The notes: generated by a model not told the origin, from the letters alone. DNA of 39,692 nt from Lachnospiraceae bacterium (GCA_017439665.1 JAFSIS010000079.1:1-39692), one strand, 5' to 3'. Numbered from the stretch's first letter, positions 26,452 through 35,676 are shown. Program-made: numbers and translations.

Positions 26452-28663
26452 TTGCAGAGAGAATTTTAAACGGAGAAACTGGGTGTTCTGGCTGCAGTTT
26501 CTGGCATATTTTGTCAGCTTTCCGGGAGCCTTGATCCTGGGGCTGAACAATGTACAGAGAGGATATGCATACGATCCGACACAGATGATGAGGAGACTGG
26601 ACAGCTTTACCAAACAGGTACTTAATCTGAATCTGTGGATCAGTGCATTGATCGTGGGACTGGCTGTTCTGGTCGGGATACAGGGATTTTCCTGGCTTCA
26701 CGATAAAAAGCAGGTAAATTTTTATCACAGTCAGCCGGTGAGTCGTGGCCGGAGATTTCTGGTTATCTGGTTCAATGGAATCGCAGGCTTTCTGGTGGCC
26801 TATCTGATCAATCTGGTATTGGGACTGGGTGTGGCTTCCAGCTACGGATGTTTGTCAGCAGAGGTTCTGGCACAGATTCCTCAGGCCATTTTAGGGCATC
26901 TTCTGTTGTTTTTAAGCATTTACCATGTGGCCATCGTTGCGGTAATGCTGACCGGCTACACTTTGGTCAGCCTGATGGGAACCGTAGTCCTTCTGGCTTA
27001 CGAGGTGGGATTAAGGGCTATTATCAATGAATATGCACAACAGTTTTTTTATACCTATAGCAGCTGGGAAAGTGAGAACATATTAAATCCCTTCTTTTCC
27101 CCTCTGATCCTGTTTTTCCGGTACCAGGTTAACCGGTATAATGGGCCCTATTCCCGGCTTCACTACAGTTATTCGGAAAGTATGTTTACCATGGCCGGGC
27201 TGGTTCTTTTGTATGGAATCCTGGGGTGGCTTCTCTATAAGCACAGGGCGTCTGAAAGCCATGGAAAATCTATCAGCTTTTCAAAGGTAAAGGAGCCCTT
27301 AAGGGTGCTTCTGCTTCTGGTCATGGGTACATTGGGCGGGCTCTTTGTTTATAGTGTTTCCGGTTCCAGTGAGGTGTTGGGAATTGCAGGAGCAATTTTT
27401 GTGACCATTATTGGCCATGGGGTGATCCAGCTGATCTATGAGGTGGATTTTAAGGCCATTCGAAAAAATCTGCCGGGACTGGGAATCTCTGTCCTGCTGG
27501 TAACCGCCTTTTTTGTATTTTTCCGCTGGGATCTCATGGGTTATGATGATAAAATTCCGGATAAGGATAAGGTGGAGAGCCTGGCTCTGGTTTTGGAGGA
27601 TCGTTATTGGGATGGAAGACGGGTTCTGCCTGATGGGACGGAGGTCAGCATCGATAATTACCTGTATACAGAGCTGAAGCTTAAGGATGTGGATCTGGTG
27701 TACCAACTTTTGGATAACCGGATAAGCTATGAGGGATACGGCAGCGGGCAAAACAATAATGTAAGTGGAATGGAAGTGGTTTTCCGGTTAAAAAACGGAA
27801 AGACCAGATATAGAGTTCTCTATATTGACAAAGATGATAATCTGGAGGTCTTGAATGAGATTTTTCATAGCGAAGAATATCAGAAGGTGACCAGCCAGGT
27901 AATGGAGGATGATTTCGTAGATAACTTCCGTATTTTTCAGGCAGAATATGATAATGGCAGGATGAATTATGCTCTACCCGCAGAGCAGGTAAGGGCTCTG
28001 GTGGAAGCCTATGTGAAGGATGTACAGAATGCTGATTTTTCTGAGCTGTATTATGGTATTCCTATCGGCCGGCTGACCATCGGCGGTGAGGGAATACAGA
28101 ATCCCAAGTACGTCAATGAATGGAGGGTGGCAATCTATCCTGGTTTTGACCATACCTGTGCACTGCTGAGACAGGAGGGAATTCTGCCCCAGGCAGTCTG
28201 CGATGAGGACTATCTGGCAAGCATCAGGAGTGTATCCCTGTATTACTATGAGGATACAGGAAGTACGCAGATAACAGGGCCGGAAGCGGTAGAAATGGCC
28301 CGGGAAATAGTCAAAAAACGAATCCTGCTGGTAAAAGAGGATTCCGGTCTGACCAGAGAGGACTATGAAGAAGATACGGCATTAGCAGGTTTTTATCCGG
28401 TAGAGGAAGTCAGGCTTAAGGAGGTTTTGGACAGCTCCTATCTGCAGGAGATGGATTCTGTAGATCAATATAGATATGAGACAGGGGAAGAGGTCTATGA
28501 GGTGATCGTGGAGCAATATACCGGGCAGCCTTCATCTACCGGAGGGGAAGCTTATGCAGATACGAAAACAGACTATGGTGAAGGTTATTACAGTGATCAT
28601 TACTTCCTGCAGGCAGACCAGGTGCCGGAATTTTTGAAACAAATGGGAGTTTTTCCTGAATAG
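26423..28663 (+). CDS. ABC transporter permease with a large C-terminal domain
   Basis: A 746-residue membrane protein. The first half (to about 380) holds around eight hydrophobic helices of the ABC-2 type (start [32 protein letters not shown]). After the last helix ([13 protein letters not shown]) comes a soluble domain of about 360 residues, acidic and tyrosine-rich, probably outside the cell. ATG 26423 follows GGAGG by 9 nt and overlaps the ATPase gene by 29 nt. Substrate unknown; YtrA-type systems are often linked to cell-envelope stress, which is only suggestive here. Confidence 0.85.
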   Translation: MTSRKLFLTDCRENFKRRNWVFWLQFLAYFVSFPGALILGLNNVQRGYAYDPTQMMRRLDSFTKQVLNLNLWISALIVGLAVLVGIQGFSWLHDKKQVNFYHSQPVSRGRRFLVIWFNGIAGFLVAYLINLVLGLGVASSYGCLSAEVLAQIPQAILGHLLLFLSIYHVAIVAVMLTGYTLVSLMGTVVLLAYEVGLRAIINEYAQQFFYTYSSWESENILNPFFSPLILFFRYQVNRYNGPYSRLHYSYSESMFTMAGLVLLYGILGWLLYKHRASESHGKSISFSKVKEPLRVLLLLVMGTLGGLFVYSVSGSSEVLGIAGAIFVTIIGHGVIQLIYEVDFKAIRKNLPGLGISVLLVTAFFVFFRWDLMGYDDKIPDKDKVESLALVLEDRYWDGRRVLPDGTEVSIDNYLYTELKLKDVDLVYQLLDNRISYEGYGSGQNNNVSGMEVVFRLKNGKTRYRVLYIDKDDNLEVLNEIFHSEEYQKVTSQVMEDDFVDNFRIFQAEYDNGRMNYALPAEQVRALVEAYVKDVQNADFSELYYGIPIGRLTIGGEGIQNPKYVNEWRVAIYPGFDHTCALLRQEGILPQAVCDEDYLASIRSVSLYYYEDTGSTQITGPEAVEMAREIVKKRILLVKEDSGLTREDYEEDTALAGFYPVEEVRLKEVLDSSYLQEMDSVDQYRYETGEEVYEVIVEQYTGQPSSTGGEAYADTKTDYGEGYYSDHYFLQADQVPEFLKQMGVFPE

Positions 28664-28703
28664 CTTTCTGTTCTTTTAACGAAAACAGGCAAGAAAAAGA
28701 ATT

Positions 28704-28775
28704 AAGTTCCTTCCCTATGGGTATACTGATAAAAAAGATGTTTACAGGAGGTATACCCATGGGAGGAACTTTTTT
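28704..28775 (+). terminator. Terminator-like hairpin overlapping the eno start codon
   Basis: Left arm 28704-28726 and right arm 28751-28771 are complementary over about 21 bp with two single-base bulges (core GTATACCCAT, GGGA, GGAACTT), followed by T6 (28770-28775). The 24-nt loop carries most of the eno SD (AGGAGG, 28746-28751) and the right arm contains the eno ATG (28759). TATACT (28722-28727) in the left arm could be a -10 for eno. It may end the ABC operon and block eno translation from read-through RNA. Confidence 0.75.
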
Positions 28776-30144
28776 GATTACACAGGTACAGGGACGACAG
28801 ATTCTGGATTCAAGGGGAAATCCTACTCTTGAAGCGCAGATCACAGTGGATAAGACTTATACGGGAAGGTCAGCCGTACCCTCCGGTGCCAGTACAGGTC
28901 AGTTCGAGGCTGTAGAGCTAAGAGATGGTGGGAAAGCCTATGGTGGACTTGGAGTGACCCGGGCAGTTGGTCATATCAACGGGGAGATCCGTCAGGCACT
29001 TTTGGGAAAAACGGTTTCCGACCAGAAGGAGATCGACAGGATCTTAAAGGAGCTGGACGGTACACCCAACAAGGAAAAGCTGGGAGCCAATGCAATTTTA
29101 GGTGTTTCCCTTGCCTGTGCCAGAGCAGCAGCCAGGGCCAATAAGCAGGCTCTCTATAAATATCTGGGTCAGCAGAGTGCTTATCAGCTGCCGGTGCCCA
29201 TGATGAATATTTTAAACGGAGGAAAGCATGCCAAAAATACGGTGGATTTCCAGGAGTTTATGATCATGCCTGTTGGTGCGGCAAGCTTCAGTGAAGCCCT
29301 GCAGATGGGAACGGAGGTTTATCATCAGCTGAAAAAGCTTCTGGCAAAGGACAATAAATCCACGGCAGTGGGAGATGAGGGTGGTTTTGCTCCGGATTTA
29401 AAGGATGCCTTTGAGGTTTTTGACTATCTGGTAAAGGCGGTGGAAGAGGCCGGCTATGCCTGCGGAAAGGATATTGTGTTTGCCATGGATGCAGCGGCTT
29501 CGGAGCTGTTCCAAGGGGAAGCAGGACAGTATTATTTTCCCGGAGAAAGTGAGATTCTCCGCATGGAGAAAAAGGAGGAGCAACCGACCCAGGCCGGGGA
29601 TACTGTGGCCGCTGTACCGGATACCCAGCGTATTGGTGTGATGCGTACCACTAAGGAGATGATCGATCTCTACGAAGAGCTGTGCAACCGCTATCCCATC
29701 TATTCCATTGAAGACGGTCTGGATGAAGAGGACTGGGAGGGCTGGAAGCAGCTTACAGATCGTCTGGGAAAACGGGTACAGCTGGTAGGAGATGATCTTT
29801 TTGTCACCAATACCACCAGATTAAAGAAGGGAATCAGCGCTGCCTGTGCCAATTCCATCCTTATAAAGCCCAATCAGATCGGAACCCTGACGGAAACCGT
29901 TGAGGCAGTAAAGCTGGCTCATGAGGCAGGCTATACTGCAGTGATGAGCCACCGCTCCGGTGAAACGGAGGATACCACCATTGCAGACCTGGCCGTGGCT
30001 CTTTCCTGTGGACAGATCAAGACCGGTGCACCCTGCAGGACGGATCGGGTGGCAAAATACAATCAGCTTCTGAGGATTGAAGAGGAGCTGGGTGAGGCTG
30101 CACAGTATCCCGGAATAAAGACATTTCGATTTAAGTCCTGTTAA
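28759..30144 (+). CDS. eno: Enolase
   Basis: Converts 2-phosphoglycerate to PEP. Family motifs: [66 protein letters not shown] and [18 protein letters not shown]. At 461 residues it is about 30 longer than usual, because of an insertion (about residues 259-285: [19 protein letters not shown] and following) before the [11 protein letters not shown] strand. ATG 28759 follows AGGAGG; it sits inside the 3' arm of a large hairpin. Confidence 0.97.
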   Translation: MGGTFLITQVQGRQILDSRGNPTLEAQITVDKTYTGRSAVPSGASTGQFEAVELRDGGKAYGGLGVTRAVGHINGEIRQALLGKTVSDQKEIDRILKELDGTPNKEKLGANAILGVSLACARAAARANKQALYKYLGQQSAYQLPVPMMNILNGGKHAKNTVDFQEFMIMPVGAASFSEALQMGTEVYHQLKKLLAKDNKSTAVGDEGGFAPDLKDAFEVFDYLVKAVEEAGYACGKDIVFAMDAAASELFQGEAGQYYFPGESEILRMEKKEEQPTQAGDTVAAVPDTQRIGVMRTTKEMIDLYEELCNRYPIYSIEDGLDEEDWEGWKQLTDRLGKRVQLVGDDLFVTNTTRLKKGISAACANSILIKPNQIGTLTETVEAVKLAHEAGYTAVMSHRSGETEDTTIADLAVALSCGQIKTGAPCRTDRVAKYNQLLRIEEELGEAAQYPGIKTFRFKSC

Positions 30145-30147
30145 GTC

Positions 30148-30176
30148 TTGACGGAGTCCTTGGTCTATGCTATAAT
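30148..30176 (+). promoter_or_regulatory. Predicted promoter of secG
   Basis: TTGACG (30148-30153), 17-bp spacer, TATAAT (30171-30176) in TGCTATAAT (extended -10). It starts four bases after the eno stop, and no terminator separates them. Confidence 0.8.
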
Positions 30177-30207
30177 TCACGACGTATGACTAAGGAGGTC
30201 TCAAGGG

Positions 30208-30447
30208 ATGGAAGTTTTAAGAACATTAGCAACAATTCTTTTTATTATAGTATGTATAGTATTAACCGTTTTGGTGTTAATGCAGGAAGGCAAGTCTGCA
30301 GGATTAGGCGCACTCAGCGGCAATGCAGAGACTTACTGGGGTAAGAACAAGGGACGCTCCATGGAGGGAACTCTGGTTAAGGTTACCAAGTATCTGGCAA
30401 TTGCATTTATGGTGCTTGCAGCAATTTTGAACATTAACAGATTCTAG
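30208..30447 (+). CDS. secG: Preprotein translocase subunit SecG
   Basis: A 79-residue subunit of SecYEG with two TM helices (about 4-24 and 57-76) and the conserved loop LMQEGKSAGLGALSGNAETYWGKN. AAGGAGG precedes the ATG by 10 nt. eno-secG-rnr-smpB-ssrA is the order seen in many Firmicutes. Its TAG stop is part of the outer arm of a fold-back element. Confidence 0.95.
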   Translation: MEVLRTLATILFIIVCIVLTVLVLMQEGKSAGLGALSGNAETYWGKNKGRSMEGTLVKVTKYLAIAFMVLAAILNINRF

Positions 30448-30609
30448 TGTAACAGTTTTAAATTAACTACACCATATCACATGTCTATTTTCCCGATGGC
30501 ACAGGACAAAAAGCCTCAGCGTAGCCCGCTACGCCTACGTTTTTTGCCCTGCACTCTCAGAAAAAAATCCTATGTGAATGGTGCAGTTATTTAGAAACCG
30601 TTGCACTAG
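30444..30609 (+). repeat. 166-bp fold-back element after secG
   Basis: Outer ends CTAGTG (30444) and CACTAG (to 30609) open imperfect inverted arms of about 38 bp, with a core AACTACACCATATCACAT against ATGTGAATGGTGCAGTT. Inside are CAGGACAAAAA / TTTTTTGCCCTG and the apical GCGTAG-CCCG-CTACGC. No open frame is present. The size, terminal inverted repeats and lack of coding suggest a MITE-like insertion or a long structured 3' UTR. Other copies would decide. Confidence 0.65.
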
Positions 30610-30625
30610 TGATAGAAGAAGTTCA

Positions 30626-30660
30626 GGGCATTCTTGTGGACACAGGGATGCTCTTTTTTT
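30626..30660 (+). terminator. Intrinsic terminator of secG
   Basis: GCATTCTTGTG pairs with CACAGGGATGC (three G-T wobbles), followed by TCTTTTTTT. The fold-back lies between this terminator and the secG stop. Confidence 0.8.
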
Positions 30661-30693
30661 CACTCTTTGGAAGGGAACAGGATAAGGGACAGT

Positions 30694-30755
30694 GTGAAAA
30701 ATCAGAGATTTTTCACTTATTTATTTAAGCAGTATCGCAAGCAAAGCTTGCGATA
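30694..30755 (+). other. Two perfect hairpins upstream of rnr
   Basis: GTGAAAAATC-AGA-GATTTTTCAC (30694-30716) is followed by TATCGCAAGC-AAA-GCTTGCGATA (30733-30755). The second ends 5 nt before the rnr SD. Neither has a terminator-grade T-tract, though TTATTTATTT follows the first. They may stabilise or regulate the rnr leader. No clear promoter was found for rnr. Confidence 0.7.
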
Positions 30756-30770
30756 TGCATGAGGATTAAA

Positions 30771-32927
30771 ATGAAAAACTGGCAGGAAAGAAAGCAGGTC
30801 ATTGTGGACCTGATGAAAAATGAATTATATGTGCCCATGAAGGAAAAGGAGCTGGCCATTATCCTTCAGGTAGAGCCGGAGGACAGGCCGCAGCTGAAAC
30901 AGGCTCTGGAGGAACTGCTTAATGAGGAAAAAATCCAGATCAGTAAGAGGGGAAAGTATTCTCTTTTTGATCCTAAGGCAGCAGCCGGCAGAAATGACCA
31001 TTTGGTAGGAACCTTTATCAGCCACCAGAAGGGCTTTGGTTTTGTGGAAGTGGATGGAAGACAGGAGGATCTGTTCATTCCGGAAGGCAGGGTAAAAGGA
31101 GCCTTTCATCTGGATACCGTAGAGGTAGCCCTGCTTCCAGGGCGAGGGGGAAAACGCCAGGAAGCAGAGGTGGTAAAGGTTCTGGAAAGGGGAACCAATA
31201 CCATTGTGGGAACCTATCAGAGCAGCAGGAATTTTGGTTTTGTGCTGCCCGATAATCATAAGCTGGCAGAGGATATTTTTATTCCAAAAGAGCGTTCTAA
31301 AGGTGCGGTAGACGGACATAAGGTAGTAGTGGAGCTGACCGATTACGGTGATGAGCGAAGGAAGCCGGAGGGAAGGATAGTGGAGATCCTGGGTCATATC
31401 AATGACCCGGGAGTGGATATCCTTTCCATCGTGAAGGGCTTTGATCTGTCCCTGGAATTTTCTGAGAAGGTGATGAACCAGGCAGAACGGGTCAATGATG
31501 CGGTGACGGAGGCAGACTGCCAGGGACGGCAGGATTACCGGGAAGTGACCATGGTGACCATTGACGGTGAAGATGCCAAGGATCTGGATGATGCAGTAAG
31601 CCTTACGGTAGAAGAGGATCTGTTCCATCTGGGTGTGCATATTGCCGATGTGAGCAATTATGTACAGGAAAATTCTGCTTTGGATAGAGAAGCCCTGAAC
31701 CGGGGAACCAGTGTCTATCTGGTGGACCGGGTGATCCCCATGCTTCCCCATAAGCTGTCCAACGGCATCTGCTCTTTAAATGCGGGAGTAGACCGGCTGG
31801 CTTTAAGTTGCCTGATGACCATTAATACCAAGGGAGAAGTGGTGGATTACCGAATCGAGGAAACGGTTATCCGGGTGGATCAGAGAATGACCTATACCTC
31901 GGTGAAAAAAATCCTGGAGGATAAGGACGAGGCAGAGCGGGAAACCTATGCCACTCTGGTTCCCATGTTTGAAGACATGGAACGACTGGCAGCCATTTTA
32001 CGGGCTAAGAGGAAGAAACGGGGCTCCATCGATTTTGATTTTCCCGAATCCAAGATCTATCTGGACGAAAAAGGAAGACCGGTGGAGATCAGGCCCTACG
32101 ACAGAAATACAGCCACCAAGATCATCGAGGAATTTATGCTTATCGCCAATGAGACGGTGGCCCAGCATTTTTTCTGGCTGGAGCTTCCTTTCGTTTATCG
32201 TACCCACGATGTGCCTGATCCGGAAAAGATCCAGAAGCTGGGAGCCTTTATCGGAAACTTTGGTTTTTATCTGAAGCTTCGTCAGGAAGAGATCCATCCC
32301 AAGGAAATCCAGAAGCTTTTAGGGAAAGTGGAAGGAACACCTCAGGAGGCCATGATCTCCCGTCTGGCTCTGCGGAGCATGAAGCAGGCGAAGTATACGG
32401 TAGACTGTACCGGACATTTTGGCCTGGCCTGTGACTACTATTGCCATTTTACCTCTCCCATTCGAAGATATCCGGATCTGCAGATACACCGGATCATCAA
32501 GGACTGGCTGAGAGGACGGCTGAAAGGCAGGAAGCTGGGCCATTATGAGGAGATCCTTCCCCAGGTTTCCAACCAGTCCTCCCGACTGGAACGAAGGGCA
32601 GAAGAGGCAGAACGGGAAACCAATAAGCTGAAAAAGGTAGAATATATGGAGCAGCATATCGGAGAAAGCTTCACCGGTGTAGTCAGTGGAGTAACCCAAT
32701 GGGGAATCTATGTGGAGCTGCCCAATACGGTGGAAGGAATGATCCATGTCTCCAAGCTGCCCGGAGATTATTTTTACTATGACGAAGGCGCCTACGAAAT
32801 GGTAGGAAGAGACAGTGGAATCCGTTACAAGCTGGGGCAGACGGTAAAGATCCGTGTGGAGGATACGGACAGAGCCTCCCGAACCATTGATTTTGGCATT
32901 GCAGATGATGAGGATGAGGAAGTATGA
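30771..32927 (+). CDS. rnr: Ribonuclease R
   Basis: 3'-5' exoribonuclease that degrades structured and tmRNA-tagged messages. The 718 residues run: N-terminal winged helix (about 1-65), two cold-shock domains (about 78-200; [28 protein letters not shown]), the RNB catalytic domain with [15 protein letters not shown], and a C-terminal S1 domain (about 635-712). GAGG lies 6 nt before ATG 30771; ATG 30759 precedes that SD. The stop overlaps smpB by 4 nt, linking it to trans-translation. Confidence 0.97.
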   Translation: MKNWQERKQVIVDLMKNELYVPMKEKELAIILQVEPEDRPQLKQALEELLNEEKIQISKRGKYSLFDPKAAAGRNDHLVGTFISHQKGFGFVEVDGRQEDLFIPEGRVKGAFHLDTVEVALLPGRGGKRQEAEVVKVLERGTNTIVGTYQSSRNFGFVLPDNHKLAEDIFIPKERSKGAVDGHKVVVELTDYGDERRKPEGRIVEILGHINDPGVDILSIVKGFDLSLEFSEKVMNQAERVNDAVTEADCQGRQDYREVTMVTIDGEDAKDLDDAVSLTVEEDLFHLGVHIADVSNYVQENSALDREALNRGTSVYLVDRVIPMLPHKLSNGICSLNAGVDRLALSCLMTINTKGEVVDYRIEETVIRVDQRMTYTSVKKILEDKDEAERETYATLVPMFEDMERLAAILRAKRKKRGSIDFDFPESKIYLDEKGRPVEIRPYDRNTATKIIEEFMLIANETVAQHFFWLELPFVYRTHDVPDPEKIQKLGAFIGNFGFYLKLRQEEIHPKEIQKLLGKVEGTPQEAMISRLALRSMKQAKYTVDCTGHFGLACDYYCHFTSPIRRYPDLQIHRIIKDWLRGRLKGRKLGHYEEILPQVSNQSSRLERRAEEAERETNKLKKVEYMEQHIGESFTGVVSGVTQWGIYVELPNTVEGMIHVSKLPGDYFYYDEGAYEMVGRDSGIRYKLGQTVKIRVEDTDRASRTIDFGIADDEDEEV

Positions 32928-33391
32928 GTAAGGAAAGCATGAAGCTGGTGGCAAACAATAAGAAGGCCTACCATGATTATTTTGTAGATGAAAAAATAGA
33001 AGCAGGGCTGGTACTCCACGGTACGGAGGTGAAGAGCCTTCGTATGGGTAAATGCAGTATCAAGGAGGCTTTTATCCGTATCGACAATGGGGAAATGTTC
33101 ATCTATGGTATGCACATTTCTCCCTATGAAAAAGGGAATATCTTTAACAAGGATCCTCTTCGGGTAAAAAAGCTTCTTCTTCATAAGGCAGAGATCAATA
33201 AGCTACTGGGAAAGATCAAGGAGAAAGGCTTTACCATCGTTCCTTTACAGGTCTATTTTAAAGAAGGAAAGGCCAAGATGGAAATCGGACTCTGTCGTGG
33301 TAAGAAGCTTTATGACAAGCGGCAGGACATTGCCAAAAAGGATCAGAGGAGAGAGGCTGAGAAGGAGTTTAAGGTACGCAATTTTGGATAG
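32924..33391 (+). CDS. smpB: SsrA-binding protein SmpB
   Basis: Binds tmRNA and delivers it to stalled ribosomes. The 155 residues contain [38 protein letters not shown], the basic core [10 protein letters not shown], and the C-terminal tail [20 protein letters not shown]. It overlaps rnr (ATGA), with GAGGAAG as SD, and precedes ssrA by about 110 bp. Confidence 0.98.
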   Translation: MSKESMKLVANNKKAYHDYFVDEKIEAGLVLHGTEVKSLRMGKCSIKEAFIRIDNGEMFIYGMHISPYEKGNIFNKDPLRVKKLLLHKAEINKLLGKIKEKGFTIVPLQVYFKEGKAKMEIGLCRGKKLYDKRQDIAKKDQRREAEKEFKVRNFG

Positions 33392-33423
33392 AAATTTTTA
33401 AGAAAATCTTTCGAAAATCCCTG

Positions 33424-33452
33424 TTGACTTTAATGGGGATTGCCGATAGACT
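33424..33452 (+). promoter_or_regulatory. Predicted promoter of ssrA
   Basis: TTGACT (33424-33429), 17-bp spacer, TAGACT (33447-33452). The precursor would carry a 5' leader of about 45 nt, removed by RNase P. Confidence 0.7.
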
Positions 33453-33503
33453 AAATGGAGATGATCGTAGGACAAAAAATCATCAAAATCATAAATTGAA
33501 TAA

Positions 33504-33838
33504 GGGCTAGTCAAGGTTTCGACGGGGTTTTTGAAACTGGAGAAGCAAGCCGTTGCGACACGTTAATCGCACAATTAAAATTAAACGCTGAAGATAATTT
33601 AGCACTCGCTGCCTAGTTGCAGCTGTCAGCCTCTTTGTACCTATCCTTAGAGTGTCTGGCATCGACTAGATAGGAAACGACGCATATTAAGCTTTGCGTA
33701 TGCGGGCGTATCATGAAGCTACTGAATGTATCCGGGTGTCGGTCACCGGGTGCAGGAGGGAATGAATTTTGATCGACTAAGCTTGTAGAAGTACAGGGGA
33801 TGGGGCTTCGGACACGGGTTCGACTCCCGTCTAGTCCA
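33504..33838 (+). ncRNA. ssrA: Transfer-messenger RNA (tmRNA)
   Basis: The 5' GGGCTAG pairs with the 3' CTAGTCC (one G-T) to form the acceptor stem, and GGGTTCGACTCCC forms the T arm. GGTTTCGACGGGG at the 5' side is the universal tmRNA motif. The resume codon GCA is at 33569 and the tag frame ends at TAG 33614-33616, encoding AQLKLNAEDNLALAA with the usual ALAA degradation end. CCA is not encoded after the discriminator A33838. Confidence 0.97.
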
Positions 33839-33841
33839 CTA

Positions 33842-33880
33842 AAGAATGCCGTAAATCCTAGTGTTTACGGTATTCTTTTT
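33842..33880 (+). terminator. Intrinsic terminator of ssrA
   Basis: AAGAATGCCGTAAA pairs with TTTACGGTATTCTT (one G-T) around an 8-nt loop, followed by T5. Confidence 0.9.
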
Positions 33881-34085
33881 GCGCTCACCTGTTGTCCGTA
33901 ACACATCATATGTCTAGGGCATCAAAAAAGGTATCAGACATATGTTCGACATTTTGCTGTCAATCAATAAAAGTGGCTTAAAATCGATTCTACGAAGTTG
34001 TTTTTTAATTGTCAAGGTGTGGATATTTCCCAGATACTCCCGGCGTAGTGTTTCGGTGTATGCCAGGCAGGGCAGCAGTGCCGCC

Positions 34086-34298
34086 CTATTTCCAAGAATA
34101 TGCTTTTAATATTGTTTCAATGATCGTCCTTGTGACTTTGATTTTGGATATGTCCGGCATCTGGTCAAGTTCCCGAACAAGGATAACCTGCCCCCATTTG
34201 ATTTCTCGGAGCCAATGCCGCCGCACATCTGCCAGCTTTGCAAAGTTGCCTAAGAAAACACCTTGAGAATCGCAAGCAGAGTATTTAAAGCCGTTCAA
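34086..34298 (-). pseudogene. Short coding remnant, unidentified
   Basis: A 70-codon open frame starting at TTG with no SD, reading NGFKYSACDSQGVFLGNF and then LADVRRHWLREIKWGQVIL. The amino-acid pattern looks like real coding sequence rather than chance, but I do not recognise the family. Another in-phase-like fragment lies just upstream on the same strand in a different frame, consistent with decay of one or two genes. Confidence 0.3.
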
Positions 34299-34330
34299 AC
34301 TGCGGCTGCATTACAGAAGCCCCGAAAAAC

Positions 34331-34525
34331 TTAAAGATTAATTGAAGCAGTCATTGGCAATGTAATAGCTTGAACATATATTTTCCTTGTATCGCCATCG
34401 TCCAGAATCTGGCATATATTTATTTTGCTTAAAATCCTGGTACATCTTTGCTTTTCTATTGGTGTATTTCCAAAATATCCTATGCACTCATTGGTGTATG
34501 CACTTATTGATGCAGGAAATTTCTG
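34331..34525 (-). pseudogene. Start-less coding remnant with a winged-helix-like end
   Basis: Sixty-four sense codons lie between two stops, without any ATG, GTG or TTG start upstream. The translation includes YFGNTPIEKQRCTRILSKIN and then ICQILDDGDTRKIYVQAIT. The D-x-R-K-x-Y-V stretch resembles the wing of MarR-type regulators. That resemblance is weak and by eye only. Confidence 0.25.
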
Positions 34526-34592
34526 TTATTGATTTTTCAAAGGTTGCATAATAGGAGAGCCGCCAGAAGTGGTGGTTTTTCTTTTGTCCCCC

Positions 34593-34623
34593 TTGACAGA
34601 TTAATTTTATTATGTTTTATAAT
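34593..34623 (+). promoter_or_regulatory. Possible promoter of the 34.6-kb leader
   Basis: TTGACA (34593-34598) and TATAAT (34618-34623) are both consensus, but the spacer is 19 bp, longer than optimal. Confidence 0.45.
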
Positions 34624-34708
34624 ATAGCCATAAGGCAGATAGATATAATTTAATTAGATATATAGCCGCAGGAGCCAGGCTCCCTTGACCGGCTTGAGAT
34701 GTCGTGAG

Positions 34709-34751
34709 AAGCATCCAGTACGCAAATAATGCGTGTTGGGTGCTTATTTTT
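34709..34751 (+). terminator. Leader terminator/attenuator upstream of a small ORF
   Basis: A 15-bp stem without mismatch (G-T pairs allowed) forms from AAGCATCCAGTACGC and GCGTGTTGGGTGCTT around AAATAAT, followed by AT5. Another small hairpin, GGAGCC-A-GGCTCC, lies about 35 nt upstream. Placement between a promoter and an ORF suggests attenuation or a standalone small RNA. Confidence 0.65.
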
Positions 34752-34796
34752 GTTTACAGGCTGTATAGGCCTGGACGGATCCGGAGAAGAGCAGGA

Positions 34797-35009
34797 ATGA
34801 AAGATAATGCAGTGATGGCAAATGACGGATCGGCGATATACATGGATAAAATAACCGAGCTGGCAGATCAATATATTTTCCATGAGCTGGAAAATGACCG
34901 TAGACAAGAGATCTATAATAACTCCAGTATGTTTATTGCTATGATTTGTCGAAATGATAAAAAACACACCCGTTCACTTTTTTGCAAGCGAGCGGGTGTA
35001 TTTTCTTAA
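34797..35009 (+). CDS. Small ORF of unknown function, possibly truncated
   Basis: A 70-codon frame starting MKDNAVMANDGSAIYMDKI and containing ITELADQYIFHELENDRRQE. GGAG lies 10 nt upstream of the ATG. Its last 15 codons coincide with a terminator stem-loop, so the natural end may have been earlier or in another frame. No family recognised. Confidence 0.35.
   Translation: MKDNAVMANDGSAIYMDKITELADQYIFHELENDRRQEIYNNSSMFIAMICRNDKKHTRSLFCKRAGVFS
34966..35007 (+). terminator. Intrinsic terminator at the end of the small ORF
   Basis: ACACCCGTTC pairs with GAGCGGGTGT (one G-T wobble), followed by ATTTTCTT. Confidence 0.75.
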
Positions 35010-35069
35010 ACCCTTAACTAAATGACATTGCCGAAATGGTGGCTCTTTTTTTGCCTTGTCTCAATTACT

Positions 35070-35540
35070 TTATTCTTCCGCAGACTTGTTGATGGATTCC
35101 TCTGCAGACTGATCAGAAACGAGAGCTTTCCACTTTTTATGCTCAGAAGAAATGACCTGTTCGATGTTATGGATAAAGACATGTTCAATGGTTTCCGGCT
35201 CGAGATTGTAAGGAGCTGAACCGGTTTCAAACAGCATCTTCTGATAGCGCAGCTGGTCGCAGGCGGTGCGGTATCCAAGCCAGTTTTCCGGCCATTGATA
35301 CAATCGGCTCAGGGATTTTATGATGGCAATTGCTGCACCAAAAACTCCCACGATGAAGCCAATAATCTGCAGATTATCTGCGTAGGAGGACAGAAGCGGA
35401 ATCAGGGCGGCAAGGATGATTTCGATGGTCTGACTGGTTCTGTATTTACGCTGATAAGAACAGGCCTTTTTCTCATACAGCTCAATCTGGCTGTCTACCC
35501 GTGTATGCATGTATTCGTCAATACTGATTTTTTTATTCAT
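35070..35540 (-). CDS. DUF4231 family two-TM membrane protein
   Basis: A 156-residue protein with an N-terminal helical segment (ISIDEYMHTRVDSQIELYEKK), two adjacent TM helices (about 38-55 and 59-78) and a soluble helical tail with WLGYRTACDQLRYQKML. This architecture matches DUF4231, which resembles the SLATT two-TM proteins predicted as membrane effectors in bacterial conflict systems. No partner sensor (SMODS, SLOG, TIR) is adjacent, so function is open. ATG 35540 follows GGGGGAG closely; ATG 35552 and TTG 35564 are alternatives. Confidence 0.7.
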   Translation of the reverse strand: MNKKISIDEYMHTRVDSQIELYEKKACSYQRKYRTSQTIEIILAALIPLLSSYADNLQIIGFIVGVFGAAIAIIKSLSRLYQWPENWLGYRTACDQLRYQKMLFETGSAPYNLEPETIEHVFIHNIEQVISSEHKKWKALVSDQSAEESINKSAEE

Positions 35541-35676
35541 AAGCTCCCCCATTCTTTGGTTCAATCCATCTTTTTGATTTTACTTTTGTTTTGTTTCTTC
35601 TATTTTGAAAATAAAGCTATTTTTTGTCAATCTTTTTTTATCACTATTCATGTGTTCCACCATATTCCCTTTCTTG

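Larger units (their letters stand above)
33881..34592. other. Accessory region after ssrA without an intact gene
   Basis: This stretch holds a 9-bp inverted repeat (CATATGTCT at 33907, AGACATATG at 33936), two minus-strand coding fragments listed separately, and a short hairpin with T5CT4 (34558-34585). No complete gene, tRNA or repeat of the ssrA 3' end was seen. It looks like decayed accessory DNA. Confidence 0.5.

Noticed and set aside
30825..31751. 308-residue open frame on the minus strand
   Set aside because: Antisense to rnr, rich in His/Ile/Leu as expected for a shadow frame.
34009..34266. 85-residue plus-strand frame
   Set aside because: Starts without an SD, overlaps a more protein-like minus-strand fragment, and shows no motif.
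33504..35010. Integrated island using the ssrA 3' end as attachment site
   Set aside because: ssrA is a common integration site and accessory DNA follows, but no integrase and no second copy of the ssrA 3' end were found in the window.
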